NCBI GenBank assembly: GCA_905197955.1
Contig: CAJKAR010000028.1
Coordinates: 1-64,000, forward strand
Direction of reading: 5' to 3'
DNA length: 64,000 nucleotides
DNA from: an uncultured Lentisphaeria bacterium
GTDB lineage: Bacteria; Verrucomicrobiota; Lentisphaeria; Victivallales; UBA1829
Shown: piece by piece, positions 35,300 to 44,321 of the stretch
How the letters are laid out: the number at the start of each line of letters is the position of its first letter
Numbering within the stretch: position 1 is the first letter of the stretch
Program-made: the position numbers and the translations under genes
The notes under the pieces: generated by a model
Seen by the model: only the letters and a program-made list of their open reading frames with translations
Database searches by the model: none
What the model was told of the DNA's origin: nothing

Positions 35300-36952
35300 C
35301 TATTGTTTTTGTGCCTTTGATAGTACAGGAGTTTTGGAGTTTGGACGATGAATAGGAGCTTTTATTTTCAATGTTAATGGCATCGGGAAATCCACTCCTA
35401 GCAATAAAGCTTCTCCAGCGCCGAGTACAGGCAAGAGAGCCAAAGATGTCCTACTGGCACTGGAACAAGCATTTTCAATTGTTTTGCGATCTTGATCATT
35501 TATTAATCTATGGACAATAAAAGTACCGATTTGGCTTAATGTTCCAATGGGAATATCTCTCGGCATTTGAGTCGCCAAACATAAAAATAATCCGTACTTA
35601 CGACATTCTTTCGCTATAGAGTCGATATTTTTAAGCGAAAAACTAGTCGCATCATCTGCATTTATGCGTTTGTTAGTAAATTGGTGTGCTTCATCTATAA
35701 ACAACAAAAGTGGATGTTCGCAAAAAATACGCGTTCTAGCTTCTTTTAAAAGATGCCCAGCAATTAAATCAACAATTACTTCTCGGACAGAAAAATCAAA
35801 AGGCAAGTTTTCAAATCCCAAACGTAATATTTGTTTATCGGATTTTAGAAATTCTTTGATAACATCTATTATGTCTTTAGCTTCAGTTTTTTTGTTTATC
35901 CCAAGTGCATTTGTAAACACATTATTACATAAAAATAGATTTACACGAGCAATCAAATGAGAACAATACCCTAATTTAAAGCTATCCTGCTCATATATGC
36001 CTTTATTATTTATTTTTACACATTCATTTTCAATTTGTTGTGGCAAACAAGATAGATCAAAGGTCATATTAGTAAATTCGTGGATATGAGAATGTATCAA
36101 TTTTTGTATATCACGTTGAGACATTCCTATTTTTTGTCCAGAAAATTCTTTCGGTACTAGAGATCTTAGTTTTAACGAATGAATTGCATCGCAAAGTGCG
36201 GCAACAGTATTGGGAGAGCTTTCTTGAAACAATAAACAAAAATCTGCATTAGATAAATATTTACAATCAAAGTATGAATCTATACCTACAACTGAGTTTA
36301 AAAAAGATTGATTATTATATTCTCCCGTTGCATCTATAAGAATAATCTTATCATTAGTCTTCTCTAAAATATTTTCTATCAGCCTTGCGACAGTCCAACT
36401 TTTCCCTCCGCCTGTAGTCCCTACAATAGCACAATGTCTATTAAATATTGAATTTATTGAAACATTGCAAGGTAAGCGATGTGAAGACAATGAACCTATT
36501 TCTGCATAAATATTACAGCATTCATCATCTTGAGCACCAAATGATTTAATGTAATCTTTCAATAAATTTTCAGAACATGCAAAAACTTTAGCTCCGATGG
36601 GAGGAAAATGTGCAACTGTTTTTTCGAGTTTGTCAGGGCAATACAAGTCGAATGAAAGCAATAATTCTGCTGTTGCGATTGGATGAAAAATGGATTCACT
36701 TTCGTGGATTGATTTTTCGTCTATGGACTTCCGTTCACTATCGGGCAAACTTAAATCAACAATTCGAGCAAGGAATCCATAACGCACGCCCTCGATAACG
36801 ACAAAATCTCCAACATTGGCTCCGTTGAACAAAGTACCTTCATAGCGAAAATTGTTAAGCAATTTTGAAGACGGAAAATGTATTCGCACCCCTTGAGGAG
36901 AAACTTGATTTACATACCCCAAGAAACAAGCATTGTCAAAGACTTTTTTCAT
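35300..36952 (-). CDS. HerA-type ATPase of a SIR2-HerA defence pair
   Basis: A 550-residue FtsK/HerA-superfamily ATPase. An N-terminal HAS-barrel-like region (about 1-100) precedes Walker A GTTGGGKS (178-185) followed by IILIDATGEYN, then Walker B LLLFIDEAHQF, and a C-terminal segment (CLATQMPRDIP, IGTFIVHRLIND) typical of HerA. It overlaps the end of the SIR2 gene by 17 bases, so they are cotranscribed. SIR2-HerA pairs are known anti-phage systems in which the two proteins form a large complex that depletes NAD+ and/or attacks DNA. Codon use is markedly A/T-rich compared with the cas and sugar genes, which points to transfer. It appears intact. Confidence 0.85.
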   Translation of the reverse strand: MKKVFDNACFLGYVNQVSPQGVRIHFPSSKLLNNFRYEGTLFNGANVGDFVVIEGVRYGFLARIVDLSLPDSERKSIDEKSIHESESIFHPIATAELLLSFDLYCPDKLEKTVAHFPPIGAKVFACSENLLKDYIKSFGAQDDECCNIYAEIGSLSSHRLPCNVSINSIFNRHCAIVGTTGGGKSWTVARLIENILEKTNDKIILIDATGEYNNQSFLNSVVGIDSYFDCKYLSNADFCLLFQESSPNTVAALCDAIHSLKLRSLVPKEFSGQKIGMSQRDIQKLIHSHIHEFTNMTFDLSCLPQQIENECVKINNKGIYEQDSFKLGYCSHLIARVNLFLCNNVFTNALGINKKTEAKDIIDVIKEFLKSDKQILRLGFENLPFDFSVREVIVDLIAGHLLKEARTRIFCEHPLLLFIDEAHQFTNKRINADDATSFSLKNIDSIAKECRKYGLFLCLATQMPRDIPIGTLSQIGTFIVHRLINDQDRKTIENACSSASRTSLALLPVLGAGEALLLGVDFPMPLTLKIKAPIHRPNSKTPVLSKAQKQ

Positions 36953-37439
36953 TATTCGCCTCTTGATACACTTTGTTGACCGGAAGACTTTCTGTCAATT
37001 CTCGAAAAGTGCCAAATATAATTGAAATTTTTGACATTACTCCTGAAAACAATTTTTTATATCGTTCAATGTCAATAGATTTTTGATCATTATAGTCAAG
37101 TATTACAAGATGTAACGAAGGGTTCTGTTTTACAGCTTCTACTATTACATTTTGTATATGCATATCTTGGAAGCCAAATCCCATTACCAACAAAAGCACA
37201 TTATCACGTCGTAAAGATTGCTGAAAACGAGACATCATTTCAAAAAAGGGTTGTTTATATGAACTTTCATATTTATCCGATGCGGGATATATCATTAATG
37301 AATCACCGTCTTTTTCGGTTTGCACAATGTCTTCCCCGGACAATTTCCAATCAATAGAACCATGTAACTTGTAAAGATGTATGACATTAGGTATAAAGCT
37401 GTCTTCGTTTTTAATTCTCGTTTTTTTCACGATTGACAA
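36936..37439 (-). pseudogene. SIR2-domain protein, C-terminal part (frame-separated)
   Basis: This 167-codon frame continues the SIR2 protein whose first part is at 37411-38154. It holds the catalytic-His block FIPNVIHLYKLHGSIDWK and the C-terminal Rossmann strand LLVMGFGFQDMHIQNVI. Its first codon is a TTG without a ribosome binding site, so it is not a separate gene. Removal of one base from the run of seven A (T7 at 37421-37427 on the plus strand) joins both frames into REKTRIKNED, as expected for an intact protein of about 405 residues. It is either a decay mutation, a phase-variable tract, or an assembly error. Confidence 0.8.
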
Positions 37440-38154
37440 TGTCTATATCAAAATACCGACCTGAAAATTTTCTGGGATGCGAAAAAGAAAAACCATCAAT
37501 TATAATGTATCCTGCTCTTGAGGCGGCTTGTTCCCATAGCGTATCATAGTTTGTTGTAAATAACTGAACTCGGCTTGAATTGATTTTTCGAGCCGTTACT
37601 TTCCTTAAAAATTCTCCATGCGGTGCGTTTGCGTCATCCAATGAAAGATTGCAATTACTTCGTATAGTTCTCTTGACTTCATTTAATTCTTTAGTAACAT
37701 CTTCGATTTCTAATTTTTGATATGTCTCTATATATGAAAGAGTATCTTCCAAGTTGTTATTTTTCCAGAAACTTTGTTCTTTCAAATTTACCTTTTCAAT
37801 TTTTTTACTTATTTCAGTTAATTTTTCTTCACATTCTTTCCATAATTCTTTTCTATCTTTCCCCTTGTTATTTCCATTATCCATAGATGTGCCTGCAGCA
37901 GAAAGGATTGTAATATTTTCGAAATATTGGGTAAATAAATCAAAGAAAAAATCTTTAAGAGGAGGTTTATAATCGGTGATTTGGTGTTCGTCATTATCTT
38001 TGAGAGCTTCTCCCTTTAAAATAACGCCATCATCTTTATTATTAACGCAAAGATATTCCTCTCCATTATGAAAAACAATAATTTTTTTCTCCAAGCTTTC
38101 TGCAGTTGATTCTTTTTGAATGGGATCTTCAATATTTTTTTGTGCGTTTGCCAT
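37411..38154 (-). pseudogene. SIR2-domain protein, N-terminal part (broken by A7 tract)
   Basis: This 247-codon frame has the SIR2 NAD-binding start ITILSAAGTSMDNG (a GAGxS-like loop) near residue 85 and TTNYDTLWEQAASR with the catalytic Asn near residue 210. It then stops six codons after the A7 tract at YFDIDIVNREKNEN. In SIR2-HerA systems the SIR2 protein cleaves NAD+ on phage sensing; as written, this protein lacks the catalytic His and would be inactive. The ATG at 38154 follows AAGGTGATTTTT; a GTG four codons upstream is less likely. TTGACTGTCAA, an inverted repeat, lies near 38297-38307 in the probable promoter region. Confidence 0.8.
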
Positions 38155-38416
38155 AATAAAAATCACCTTATTTTAATTTACTTTTCCGCAAACATCTTGC
38201 TCAAGCTGCTGAAAGTTGAGCTTTCTGCCATGTGCGGGAATAAATGGTTCTGTTTTTCAGTAAAAAACAGGTGACACTTTTCTCCTGGTTAATAAATTGA
38301 CAGTCAATAAAATAGCATGAAGAAATGTGATTGCAAATCAAGAATATTTGGATAATGAAATTGAGCAACTCCGAATCGGCTTTCAAGATAAGGTAATCCA
38401 GAAGGTCCATCTTTTG

Positions 38417-38536
38417 CGCCCGCACCAGATAAGAAGGAATGTTGACTCCGGTGAAGCTGAACGACATTTTGCAGAAAAAATAAAAGAATATTTTGGACTT
38501 TCCAACAAAAAGTCTCCAAAATACCCTTACAGTATC
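38417..38536 (+). pseudogene. IS3-family transposase remnant, right copy
   Basis: A frame reads RPHQ, then a scrambled stretch, then EAERHFAEKIKEYFGLSNKKSPKYPYS. Bases 38451-38534 match 34944-35030 of the left remnant closely, in the same orientation, including the CCCTTACAGTA terminus. No other part of the element is recognisable between 38155 and 38416. It stops directly against the tRNA gene. Confidence 0.75.
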
Positions 38537-38539
38537 AAA

Positions 38540-38617
38540 TGGTCGGGATAGCGAGATTTGAACTCGCGACCTTTTGTCCCCCAGACAAACGCGCTAACCA
38601 GGCTGCGCTATATCCCG
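38540..38617 (-). tRNA. tRNA-Pro (GGG anticodon)
   Basis: The minus strand folds as a full cloverleaf: acceptor CGGGATA/TATCCCG, D arm GCGC-AGCCTGGTTA-GCGC, anticodon arm TTTGT-CTGGGGG-ACAAA with anticodon GGG, T arm GCGAG-TTCAAAT-CTCGC, discriminator A, and an encoded CCA end. Its 3' end touches the right IS3 remnant, a classic position for integration of mobile DNA. Confidence 0.95.
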
Positions 38618-39225
38618 AATAATGCTCTATTGGCAAAATATGGGGTATAATATATCTGATTTTTACACAAATTCAAGCTGAAATTGGAAGAAAATCTTTT
38701 TTTCTTTCATAAGAAGAATTTTAAAGTCAGTGATATTTCTTCCTTTAAATGGATACTAGCTCAAAGAAGAAACACTGTGTATGGATTCAACGTTTTATCA
38801 TGGATTCGATTGTTTCTGAAAATAAGGATCAAATCAAGCAGTTTCTCTAGCCTCTTGTAAATGAATGGAGAATGCTGTATAGTAACTTCATTTTGAAACA
38901 GAAAAAAGCCAGGATGTTGTCAGAGAATATTATATTTTTTCAAAAAGGACTTTTGGGACATGTTCTCTCTAAAATATACTCGTTTTTGAGAACCTCGCTG
39001 GAAAAGGATAGATATTGCGGTAAATTCCTTTTTTGAATGGGATTTGTTCTGGAACCGCTTGAACTCTTCTCTTTGGAATTCAAAGAGTCTTTTTAGGAGT
39101 TGACGCATCCTGATGGATGAGAGAAAAAAAGTTCTTGAAATTGAAGATTTTTTCTGTTCAGAGGAAACGGTATGGCTGTTAACGATTGGTATCATCATTA
39201 AATATCAGCTGGAAAGGAACTGAAA
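38618..39225. other. Gene-poor A+T-rich gap next to the tRNA
   Basis: About 600 bases of low G+C. Short frames occur (for example a 16-codon MDSIVSENKDQIKQFL at 38802 on the plus strand, which could be a scrap of a nucleotidyltransferase or toxin-antitoxin gene) but none is convincing. It looks like decayed mobile-island DNA. Confidence 0.35.
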
Positions 39226-40119
39226 ATGAGAAGCTGGCTGAAAGAATTTTCTCTGCCGAGTCGAGAGTGGGAGGAACGTTTTATCTGGGATCTCTTTGGA
39301 GCGGCAGATTTGACCTGTTATCAGTCAGTTTATCCGTTTAAGAGTCTGAATGGAAAAATCTCGCGCCTGGAATTTGCTCCGATTACTATTTTTTATGGGG
39401 GCAACGGTTCTGGAAAAACGACTGTTTTGAATTTAATCGCTGAAAAATTTCATGCAAAGCGCCTTTCACCATTCAATCAGTCTCCATTTTACGGTCATTA
39501 TTTGCGGGGGTGCGAAGGAGTTCTGTTGGAGGACCCAAGTGAAAAACTCTTTATCGCCAGCGACGATGTATTCCTGAGCATGCTGAACAGTCGCTTTGAA
39601 AATGAGCAGAACGATGAATCGCGAAGACGGATGATCCGGAAAGCGATGGCGGTAAAAGGTGAGTTTGCGCGGGGACGTCGAAAATCATTCCGCATGAAGA
39701 GTCTTGAAGATTATCAGGATCTCTGTGATGAGATTGATATTCGGAAACTCACGGTATCCGAATACGTCCGGCGCAATATACGTCCGGATATTCGAGAGGC
39801 ATCCAATGGACAGTTGGCGTTTTTATTTTTTACTTCTTCCGTCAAAGAAAATTCTCTTGTTCTGCTGGATGAGCCGGAAAACAGTCTCTCGCCCGGCAAA
39901 CAGTTGGAACTTGCTGAATATCTGCTGGCCAGTGCTCGTCTCGGAACACAATTAATTATAGCTACTCATTCGCCACTTCTGCTGGCAATGTCCGGTGCGG
40001 AAGTCTATGACTTCGATTCCGATCCGGTTGTGCGGAAAACCTGGCAGGAGTTAGAAAGTTCAAAGATCTATTACCACTTTTTTCAGGAAAAAGCTTCTCT
40101 CTTTGAATCCGGGAAATGA
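39226..40119 (+). CDS. AAA/ABC-type ATPase, orphan (OLD/RecF-like nucleotide-binding protein)
   Basis: A 297-residue soluble ATPase with Walker A GGNGSGKT (58-65), an ABC-like signature region SNGQLAFLF, Walker B LVLLDEPENSLSP, and the H-loop IIATHSPLLLAMSG. The layout suits the AAA_15/AAA_21 groups related to SMC/RecF, many of which act in phage defence or DNA metabolism. No nuclease or membrane partner is adjacent. The start follows GGAAAGGAACTGAAA. Its composition lies between the A+T-rich island and the core genes. The function is unknown. Confidence 0.75.
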   Translation: MRSWLKEFSLPSREWEERFIWDLFGAADLTCYQSVYPFKSLNGKISRLEFAPITIFYGGNGSGKTTVLNLIAEKFHAKRLSPFNQSPFYGHYLRGCEGVLLEDPSEKLFIASDDVFLSMLNSRFENEQNDESRRRMIRKAMAVKGEFARGRRKSFRMKSLEDYQDLCDEIDIRKLTVSEYVRRNIRPDIREASNGQLAFLFFTSSVKENSLVLLDEPENSLSPGKQLELAEYLLASARLGTQLIIATHSPLLLAMSGAEVYDFDSDPVVRKTWQELESSKIYYHFFQEKASLFESGK

Positions 40120-40154
40120 CTCCGGCTTGTCTGAACTGTGATGAGAGTCGGTTA

Positions 40155-41537
40155 TCAGTTTTCCTCATCGGCTCCGGAACGGTTCATGGCTCGGCAGGCC
40201 TCTTTGACTTTTCGCAGAAAATCTCCATCAAGACGGTAGAATTTCCAGTAGATGAACAGATAAAGGAGCGAAAAGAGCATGGGAATTCCGCCCATAATGA
40301 TTCGGATGCCAGTTAATGTCGTCTGCGTCTGTACTGCATCGGCGACAAAACCAATAAGCGAGAGCCCCGTTCCTGTGATGAATCCGCTCAGCGCCCCGGC
40401 AAGTTTTACGACAAAAGTCTGTGTGGAAAACAGAATACTTTCATTTCGTGTACCCAGCTTATATTCGCCGTAATCGACCACATCGGCCAGCATGACGGTC
40501 AGAATCCCCAGCGAGAGCCCTATTCCAAGATTCACACATCCCCCAGTCAGGAAAATCGACCACCACAGCAGTGTCCGATCCGCAGGAAACATTCCCAGCA
40601 GCAGAACCGCAAATCCCACAAGCGGAAAGATAGCTGAGGCCGCAAAGACGATTTTCCTTCCAAAATAAGATGCAAAAAAAGGATAGCCGAACAATCCGCA
40701 CAGCTGCGCAATTCCTGCCGCCAGCAGATACGAGGAGACCATGTCCTGAATCCCAATCACATATTTGAAATAATAAACAGCAAATCCGTTCGAGAGCTGG
40801 AAGGATATATTGAACAGCAAAGATAAAATCAATACAACGATGACCTGATCGTTTTTCAAAAGGATCTGTATCATTTCTTTCACCGATGTCCAATTCCGGT
40901 TCGTTTCCGCGCGAAGGCTGATCCGGTCTTTCACAAATGTGAATGTAATGATGGAGCAGATCAGAAAAATTACAGCAATAATTCCACCCAGCCAGGCAAA
41001 CCCCAGAGCCTGATTGCCGCTTCCCAGTTTTTGAACGAGCGACAGTCCGAAATACCCGATCAGCATCCATGCAGCGCTCGCAAAAATACGGGGAATCACG
41101 GATATGGTATCCCGCTCTTTTTCGTCGTCGGTCAGCGATGGAATCATCGACCAGAAAGGAATATCCATCAGTGTATAAGTCAATCCCCAGAGAATATAGG
41201 TTGCTGCAATATAAACCAGCTGCTGCGTTCCACTGAGTCCGGGATTCAAGAAGAGAAAGAAGAGAACAATGGCATTCAAGATCGTCCCCAGCAGAATCCA
41301 CGGACGGAATTTCCCCCAACGAGTTCGGGTATTATCAACAACCAACCCCATGACAGGATCGTTGACCGCATCAAAAAGGCGCGCAACCAGAAAGAGATTT
41401 CCTATAAAAACCGGACTGATTTTGCAGATATCCGTCAGATAAAACATGTAGAATGTGGCAACGATCGCATATACAAGATCTTTGCCGAATGCTCCGAGGC
41501 CATACGAAATTTTTGCCGTCCATGTCAAACGCTGCAT
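40155..41537 (-). CDS. GPH-family (MelB/XynP-like) sugar:cation symporter
   Basis: A 460-residue twelve-helix transporter with the glycoside-pentoside-hexuronide signature ARLFDAVNDPVMGLVVDNTRTRWGKFRPWIL in helix 2 to loop 2-3. It would import an oligosaccharide or glycoside with Na+ or H+. The ATG at 41537 follows AGGAGAGC; the longer upstream frame lacks signals. It stands alone, convergent with the ATPase gene, but could serve the several sugar loci nearby, none of which carries its own transporter. Confidence 0.88.
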   Translation of the reverse strand: MQRLTWTAKISYGLGAFGKDLVYAIVATFYMFYLTDICKISPVFIGNLFLVARLFDAVNDPVMGLVVDNTRTRWGKFRPWILLGTILNAIVLFFLFLNPGLSGTQQLVYIAATYILWGLTYTLMDIPFWSMIPSLTDDEKERDTISVIPRIFASAAWMLIGYFGLSLVQKLGSGNQALGFAWLGGIIAVIFLICSIITFTFVKDRISLRAETNRNWTSVKEMIQILLKNDQVIVVLILSLLFNISFQLSNGFAVYYFKYVIGIQDMVSSYLLAAGIAQLCGLFGYPFFASYFGRKIVFAASAIFPLVGFAVLLLGMFPADRTLLWWSIFLTGGCVNLGIGLSLGILTVMLADVVDYGEYKLGTRNESILFSTQTFVVKLAGALSGFITGTGLSLIGFVADAVQTQTTLTGIRIIMGGIPMLFSLLYLFIYWKFYRLDGDFLRKVKEACRAMNRSGADEEN

Positions 41538-41735
41538 CAGAAGCTCTCCTGTCTTTTTTCGGATTCTGCATCCTGTGACTTTGTCTGTCAGATTCAATTT
41601 ACTATATCGCCTGATCCCGGTTTTTCAAGACAATGCAATCGGGTTCGACGACTTCAATTCGTTGCTGAGTAGGAATCCCTGTCTGTTGAAAAGGGGAGGG
41701 GGAGTTTGTTAAAATGTATTCTCAGAAAAAAAGAA

Positions 41736-41757
41736 ACCCCGGATATTGATCCGGGGT
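41736..41757 (-). terminator. Terminator of the alpha operon
   Basis: Perfect 9-bp stem ACCCCGGAT/ATCCGGGGT with a 4-base loop, followed on the minus strand by TTCTTTTTTT. It lies 30 bases after the rplQ stop. Confidence 0.9.
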
Positions 41758-41786
41758 CGAAATTCAAAAGAGAAAAGGTGTTCCAA

Positions 41787-42233
41787 TCAGGAAGCAGCTT
41801 CTTCTTTTTTCACTTCTTTTTTCGCATCCTTCTTAGCTGCGGGAGCACCGGCTTCCACAAGCTGGATGATGCAGGCGGGAGCCGCATCGCCGACTCGGGT
41901 TCCGAGACGAAGGATTCTGGTGTAACCGCCATTTCTGAGCTCATAGCGTTTTGCGAGATCAGAGAAGAGTTTTTCGATTACATCTTTTTTGGTCTGTGCC
42001 TTGTCCGCCGGGGTGTTGACTTTCAGTTTGGCAACTGCGAGTCTGCGGTGGGCATCGGTACCCTTTTTGGCAAAGGTGATGAGTCTGTCGACAAGGCGAC
42101 GGACCTCTTTTGCCCGTGTAACGGTTGTCTTAACCTGTTCGTGCAGGATAATCGAGCATGCAAGATTGACAAGCAAAGCTTTTCTGTGACCGCAGTTGCG
42201 GCCCAGTTTTGCGACTTTTCTAAGGTGACGCAT
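41787..42233 (-). CDS. rplQ: 50S ribosomal protein L17
   Basis: A 148-residue L17 recognised by MRHLRKVAKLGRNCGHRKALLVNLACSIILHE and YTRILRLGTRVGDAAP. It carries a Lys/Glu/Ala-rich C-terminal tail (KKDAKKEVKKEEAAS) beyond the usual ~120 residues. It is the last gene of the operon, eight bases after rpoA. Confidence 0.96.
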   Translation of the reverse strand: MRHLRKVAKLGRNCGHRKALLVNLACSIILHEQVKTTVTRAKEVRRLVDRLITFAKKGTDAHRRLAVAKLKVNTPADKAQTKKDVIEKLFSDLAKRYELRNGGYTRILRLGTRVGDAAPACIIQLVEAGAPAAKKDAKKEVKKEEAAS

Positions 42234-42240
42234 AAGTTAA

Positions 42241-43269
42241 TCAGGCCTCCTCTTTCTTTGTGTTGTTGTTAACACGGTCCGCCTCGGCTTGAATTGCGTT
42301 GACCAGTTCCTCGCTGAATGTCATACCCAGCGAAAGATTCATTCCATGAAGCTTCTCTTTGATTTCATCAAGTGACTTCTTACCGAAGTTGCGATACTTG
42401 AGCATTCTGGATTCAGTTCTGATGCACAATTCCCCGAGGGTCTTGATATTGGCATTGTTCAGGCAGTTCATTGCTCTTACGGAAAGATCAAGAACTTCAA
42501 CATTCTGGGAGAGGATCTTGAAGAGTTTCTGGTCTTCATCGCTGATGGTCGACAAAGTGTCGTCCTCCGCGGCCTGGGAACCGATAAACGGTTTCAGGTG
42601 ATCCTTCAGAATCTTGGCTGCTTTCTCAACGGCGTCTTTCGGAGAGATTCTGCCGTCCGTATAGACCTCAAGAATGAGGCTGTCCATTTCGGTTTCTTCC
42701 CCGACTCGGGCAGCTCCGACCCGGTAGCGGACATGCGTCACAGGGCTGAAAAGACTGTCGATCACGATCGTTCCCTGAGGATGATCGGGCCGTTTATTCT
42801 TTTCCGCCGGTGTCCAGTCGCGTCCTTTGGAAACTTCGATTTCCGCACGGAACGGGACATCTTTGTCCAGGGTGCAGATGACCTGTTCGGGATTCAAAAC
42901 CTCAACGGTACCGTCGCAGACGATATCGGCCGCGGTAACCGGACCGGCTTTGGATTTCTTGATTTCAAGAAGCTTGGGCGCCTCTCCGTGAAGATTCAGC
43001 TTGACTCTCTTGAGATTCAGAACGATTTCTGTGACGTCTTCGACAACGCACGGAATCGTCGCAAATTCATGCGAGACCCCATCGATTCTGACAGCGGAAA
43101 TCGCCGCTCCTTCGAGGGAAGACATCAGAACTCTGCGCAGAGAATTACCGATTGTATGACCGAAACCGCTCTGAAACGGTTGCGCTGTAAACTTCGCATA
43201 CTTATTTGTTGCGGTACTTTCATCCATGACCAGCGATTGCGGCATGGGAAATACATTTGCGGCAGCCAT
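42241..43269 (-). CDS. rpoA: RNA polymerase alpha subunit
   Basis: A 342-residue alpha subunit with the N-terminal assembly domain (GFGHTIGNSLRRVLMSSLEGAAI) and the C-terminal DNA-binding domain (LSVRAMNCLNNANIKTLGELCIRTE...KSLDEIKEKL). The ATG at 43269 follows GGAGGATAAAAACA; the ORF upstream of it runs into rpsK. It follows rpsK by 80 bases; rpsD, which separates them in many bacteria, is absent. Confidence 0.97.
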   Translation of the reverse strand: MAAANVFPMPQSLVMDESTATNKYAKFTAQPFQSGFGHTIGNSLRRVLMSSLEGAAISAVRIDGVSHEFATIPCVVEDVTEIVLNLKRVKLNLHGEAPKLLEIKKSKAGPVTAADIVCDGTVEVLNPEQVICTLDKDVPFRAEIEVSKGRDWTPAEKNKRPDHPQGTIVIDSLFSPVTHVRYRVGAARVGEETEMDSLILEVYTDGRISPKDAVEKAAKILKDHLKPFIGSQAAEDDTLSTISDEDQKLFKILSQNVEVLDLSVRAMNCLNNANIKTLGELCIRTESRMLKYRNFGKKSLDEIKEKLHGMNLSLGMTFSEELVNAIQAEADRVNNNTKKEEA

Positions 43270-43349
43270 TGTTTTTATCCTCCATAAATTAATTCTACCA
43301 CCATCCGCCCCTTTCGGGGCGAAAACCTGCGATACTGTTGCAGAACGAA

Positions 43350-43814
43350 TCAGACACGACGTCTTTTCGGCGGTCTGCATCCGTTGTGCGGAACGGGGGT
43401 GATGTCCTTTATGGCATTGACTTCCATTCCTGTCGAGGCAATTCCTCTGACAGCGGATTCTCTTCCGGCTCCCGGTCCGTTGATCCGGACTTCGACTTCC
43501 TTCATGCCGAGTGCTTCCGCTTTCTTCGCCGCATCAGCTGCGACAACCTGAGCTGCATACGCTGTGCTCTTGCGGGAGCCTTTGAAGCCGTTCTTGCCGC
43601 CGGTGGACCAGCAGAGAACATTGCCGTGGAGGTCGGTAAACGTGACTTTGGTGTTGTTGAATGTCGCCTGCACGAAAGCGATTCCGGACGGAACGTAGCG
43701 ACCGCCCTTTTTCCGTTTTTCCGGCGCCGGAGCCGCTGCCGCGGGAGCCTGTGCTTCCGCCTGAGGTGCCGCCGCCTGCACGGGTGCTGTTTCTTTTTCT
43801 TTATTTTCAGACAT
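43350..43814 (-). CDS. rpsK: 30S ribosomal protein S11
   Basis: A 154-residue S11 with a conserved core (IAFVQATFNNTKVTFTDLHGN and C-terminal TPVPHNGCRPPKRRRV). The first ~40 residues form an Ala/Pro/Glu-rich extension not found in the standard ~129-residue protein. The ATG at 43814 follows GAAAGGTTTCCAGGAA. Confidence 0.96.
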   Translation of the reverse strand: MSENKEKETAPVQAAAPQAEAQAPAAAAPAPEKRKKGGRYVPSGIAFVQATFNNTKVTFTDLHGNVLCWSTGGKNGFKGSRKSTAYAAQVVAADAAKKAEALGMKEVEVRINGPGAGRESAVRGIASTGMEVNAIKDITPVPHNGCRPPKRRRV

Positions 43815-43857
43815 TTCCTGGAAACCTTTCAAATTTGTTCATCAGACTTTGAAGAGA

Positions 43858-44301
43858 TTATTTCTTCTTGGCCGGTGCTGCGGTAGCGGCTGCCTTAGCT
43901 TCAGCCGTGGACGCCGCAACTCTTCTCTGCGTTTTATCGCGGATGGCTCCGACCGTCTGCTTCTTGCCTTTTCTGGTACGGGCGTTCGTGCGTGTCCGCT
44001 GACCTCTCACGGGGAGGCTCTTGCGATGACGCAGTCCGCGGTAGCAGTTAATAGCCTGAAGACGTCTGATGTCCTGTGCAAGCATACGTCTGAGATCGCC
44101 TTCCACAACATAATCGTTCTGGATCAGTGTGGTGATCGCTGAAATGTTCTCATCCGTGAGCTCTTTGGCTTTGAGTCCAGGATCAATTTTTGCTCTTTTC
44201 AAAATTTCCGCTGCAAGCGTAGGACCAATTCCATAAAGATACTGGATTGCGTACTCGATACGCTTGTTGGCCGGGATGTCGACTCCGATGATTCTAGGCA
44301 T
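43858..44301 (-). CDS. rpsM: 30S ribosomal protein S13
   Basis: A 147-residue S13 (MPRIIGVDIPANKRIEYAIQYLYGIG; CYRGLRHRKSLPVRGQRTRTNARTRKG). The C-terminus has an Ala/Lys-rich tail of ~25 residues beyond the usual end. The start at MPRIIG (44301) is taken from family alignment. Confidence 0.96.
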   Translation of the reverse strand: MPRIIGVDIPANKRIEYAIQYLYGIGPTLAAEILKRAKIDPGLKAKELTDENISAITTLIQNDYVVEGDLRRMLAQDIRRLQAINCYRGLRHRKSLPVRGQRTRTNARTRKGKKQTVGAIRDKTQRRVAASTAEAKAAATAAPAKKK

Positions 44302-44321
44302 AACTGGTCGTTCTCCGTTTC

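Noticed and set aside
37411..37439. Programmed -1 frameshift at A AAA AAC in the SIR2 gene
   Set aside because: The heptamer is in the right phase for -1 slippage, but joining the two SIR2 parts needs a +1 shift or loss of one A; a -1 shift leads to an unrelated frame.
36936..37439. SIR2 C-terminal frame as an independent gene
   Set aside because: It starts with TTG, has no ribosome binding site, and contains only the second half of the SIR2 domain.
38920..39198. 92-codon minus-strand frame next to the orphan ATPase
   Set aside because: Low-complexity Lys/Ser/Phe-rich translation of A+T-rich DNA, no ribosome binding site seen and no domain.
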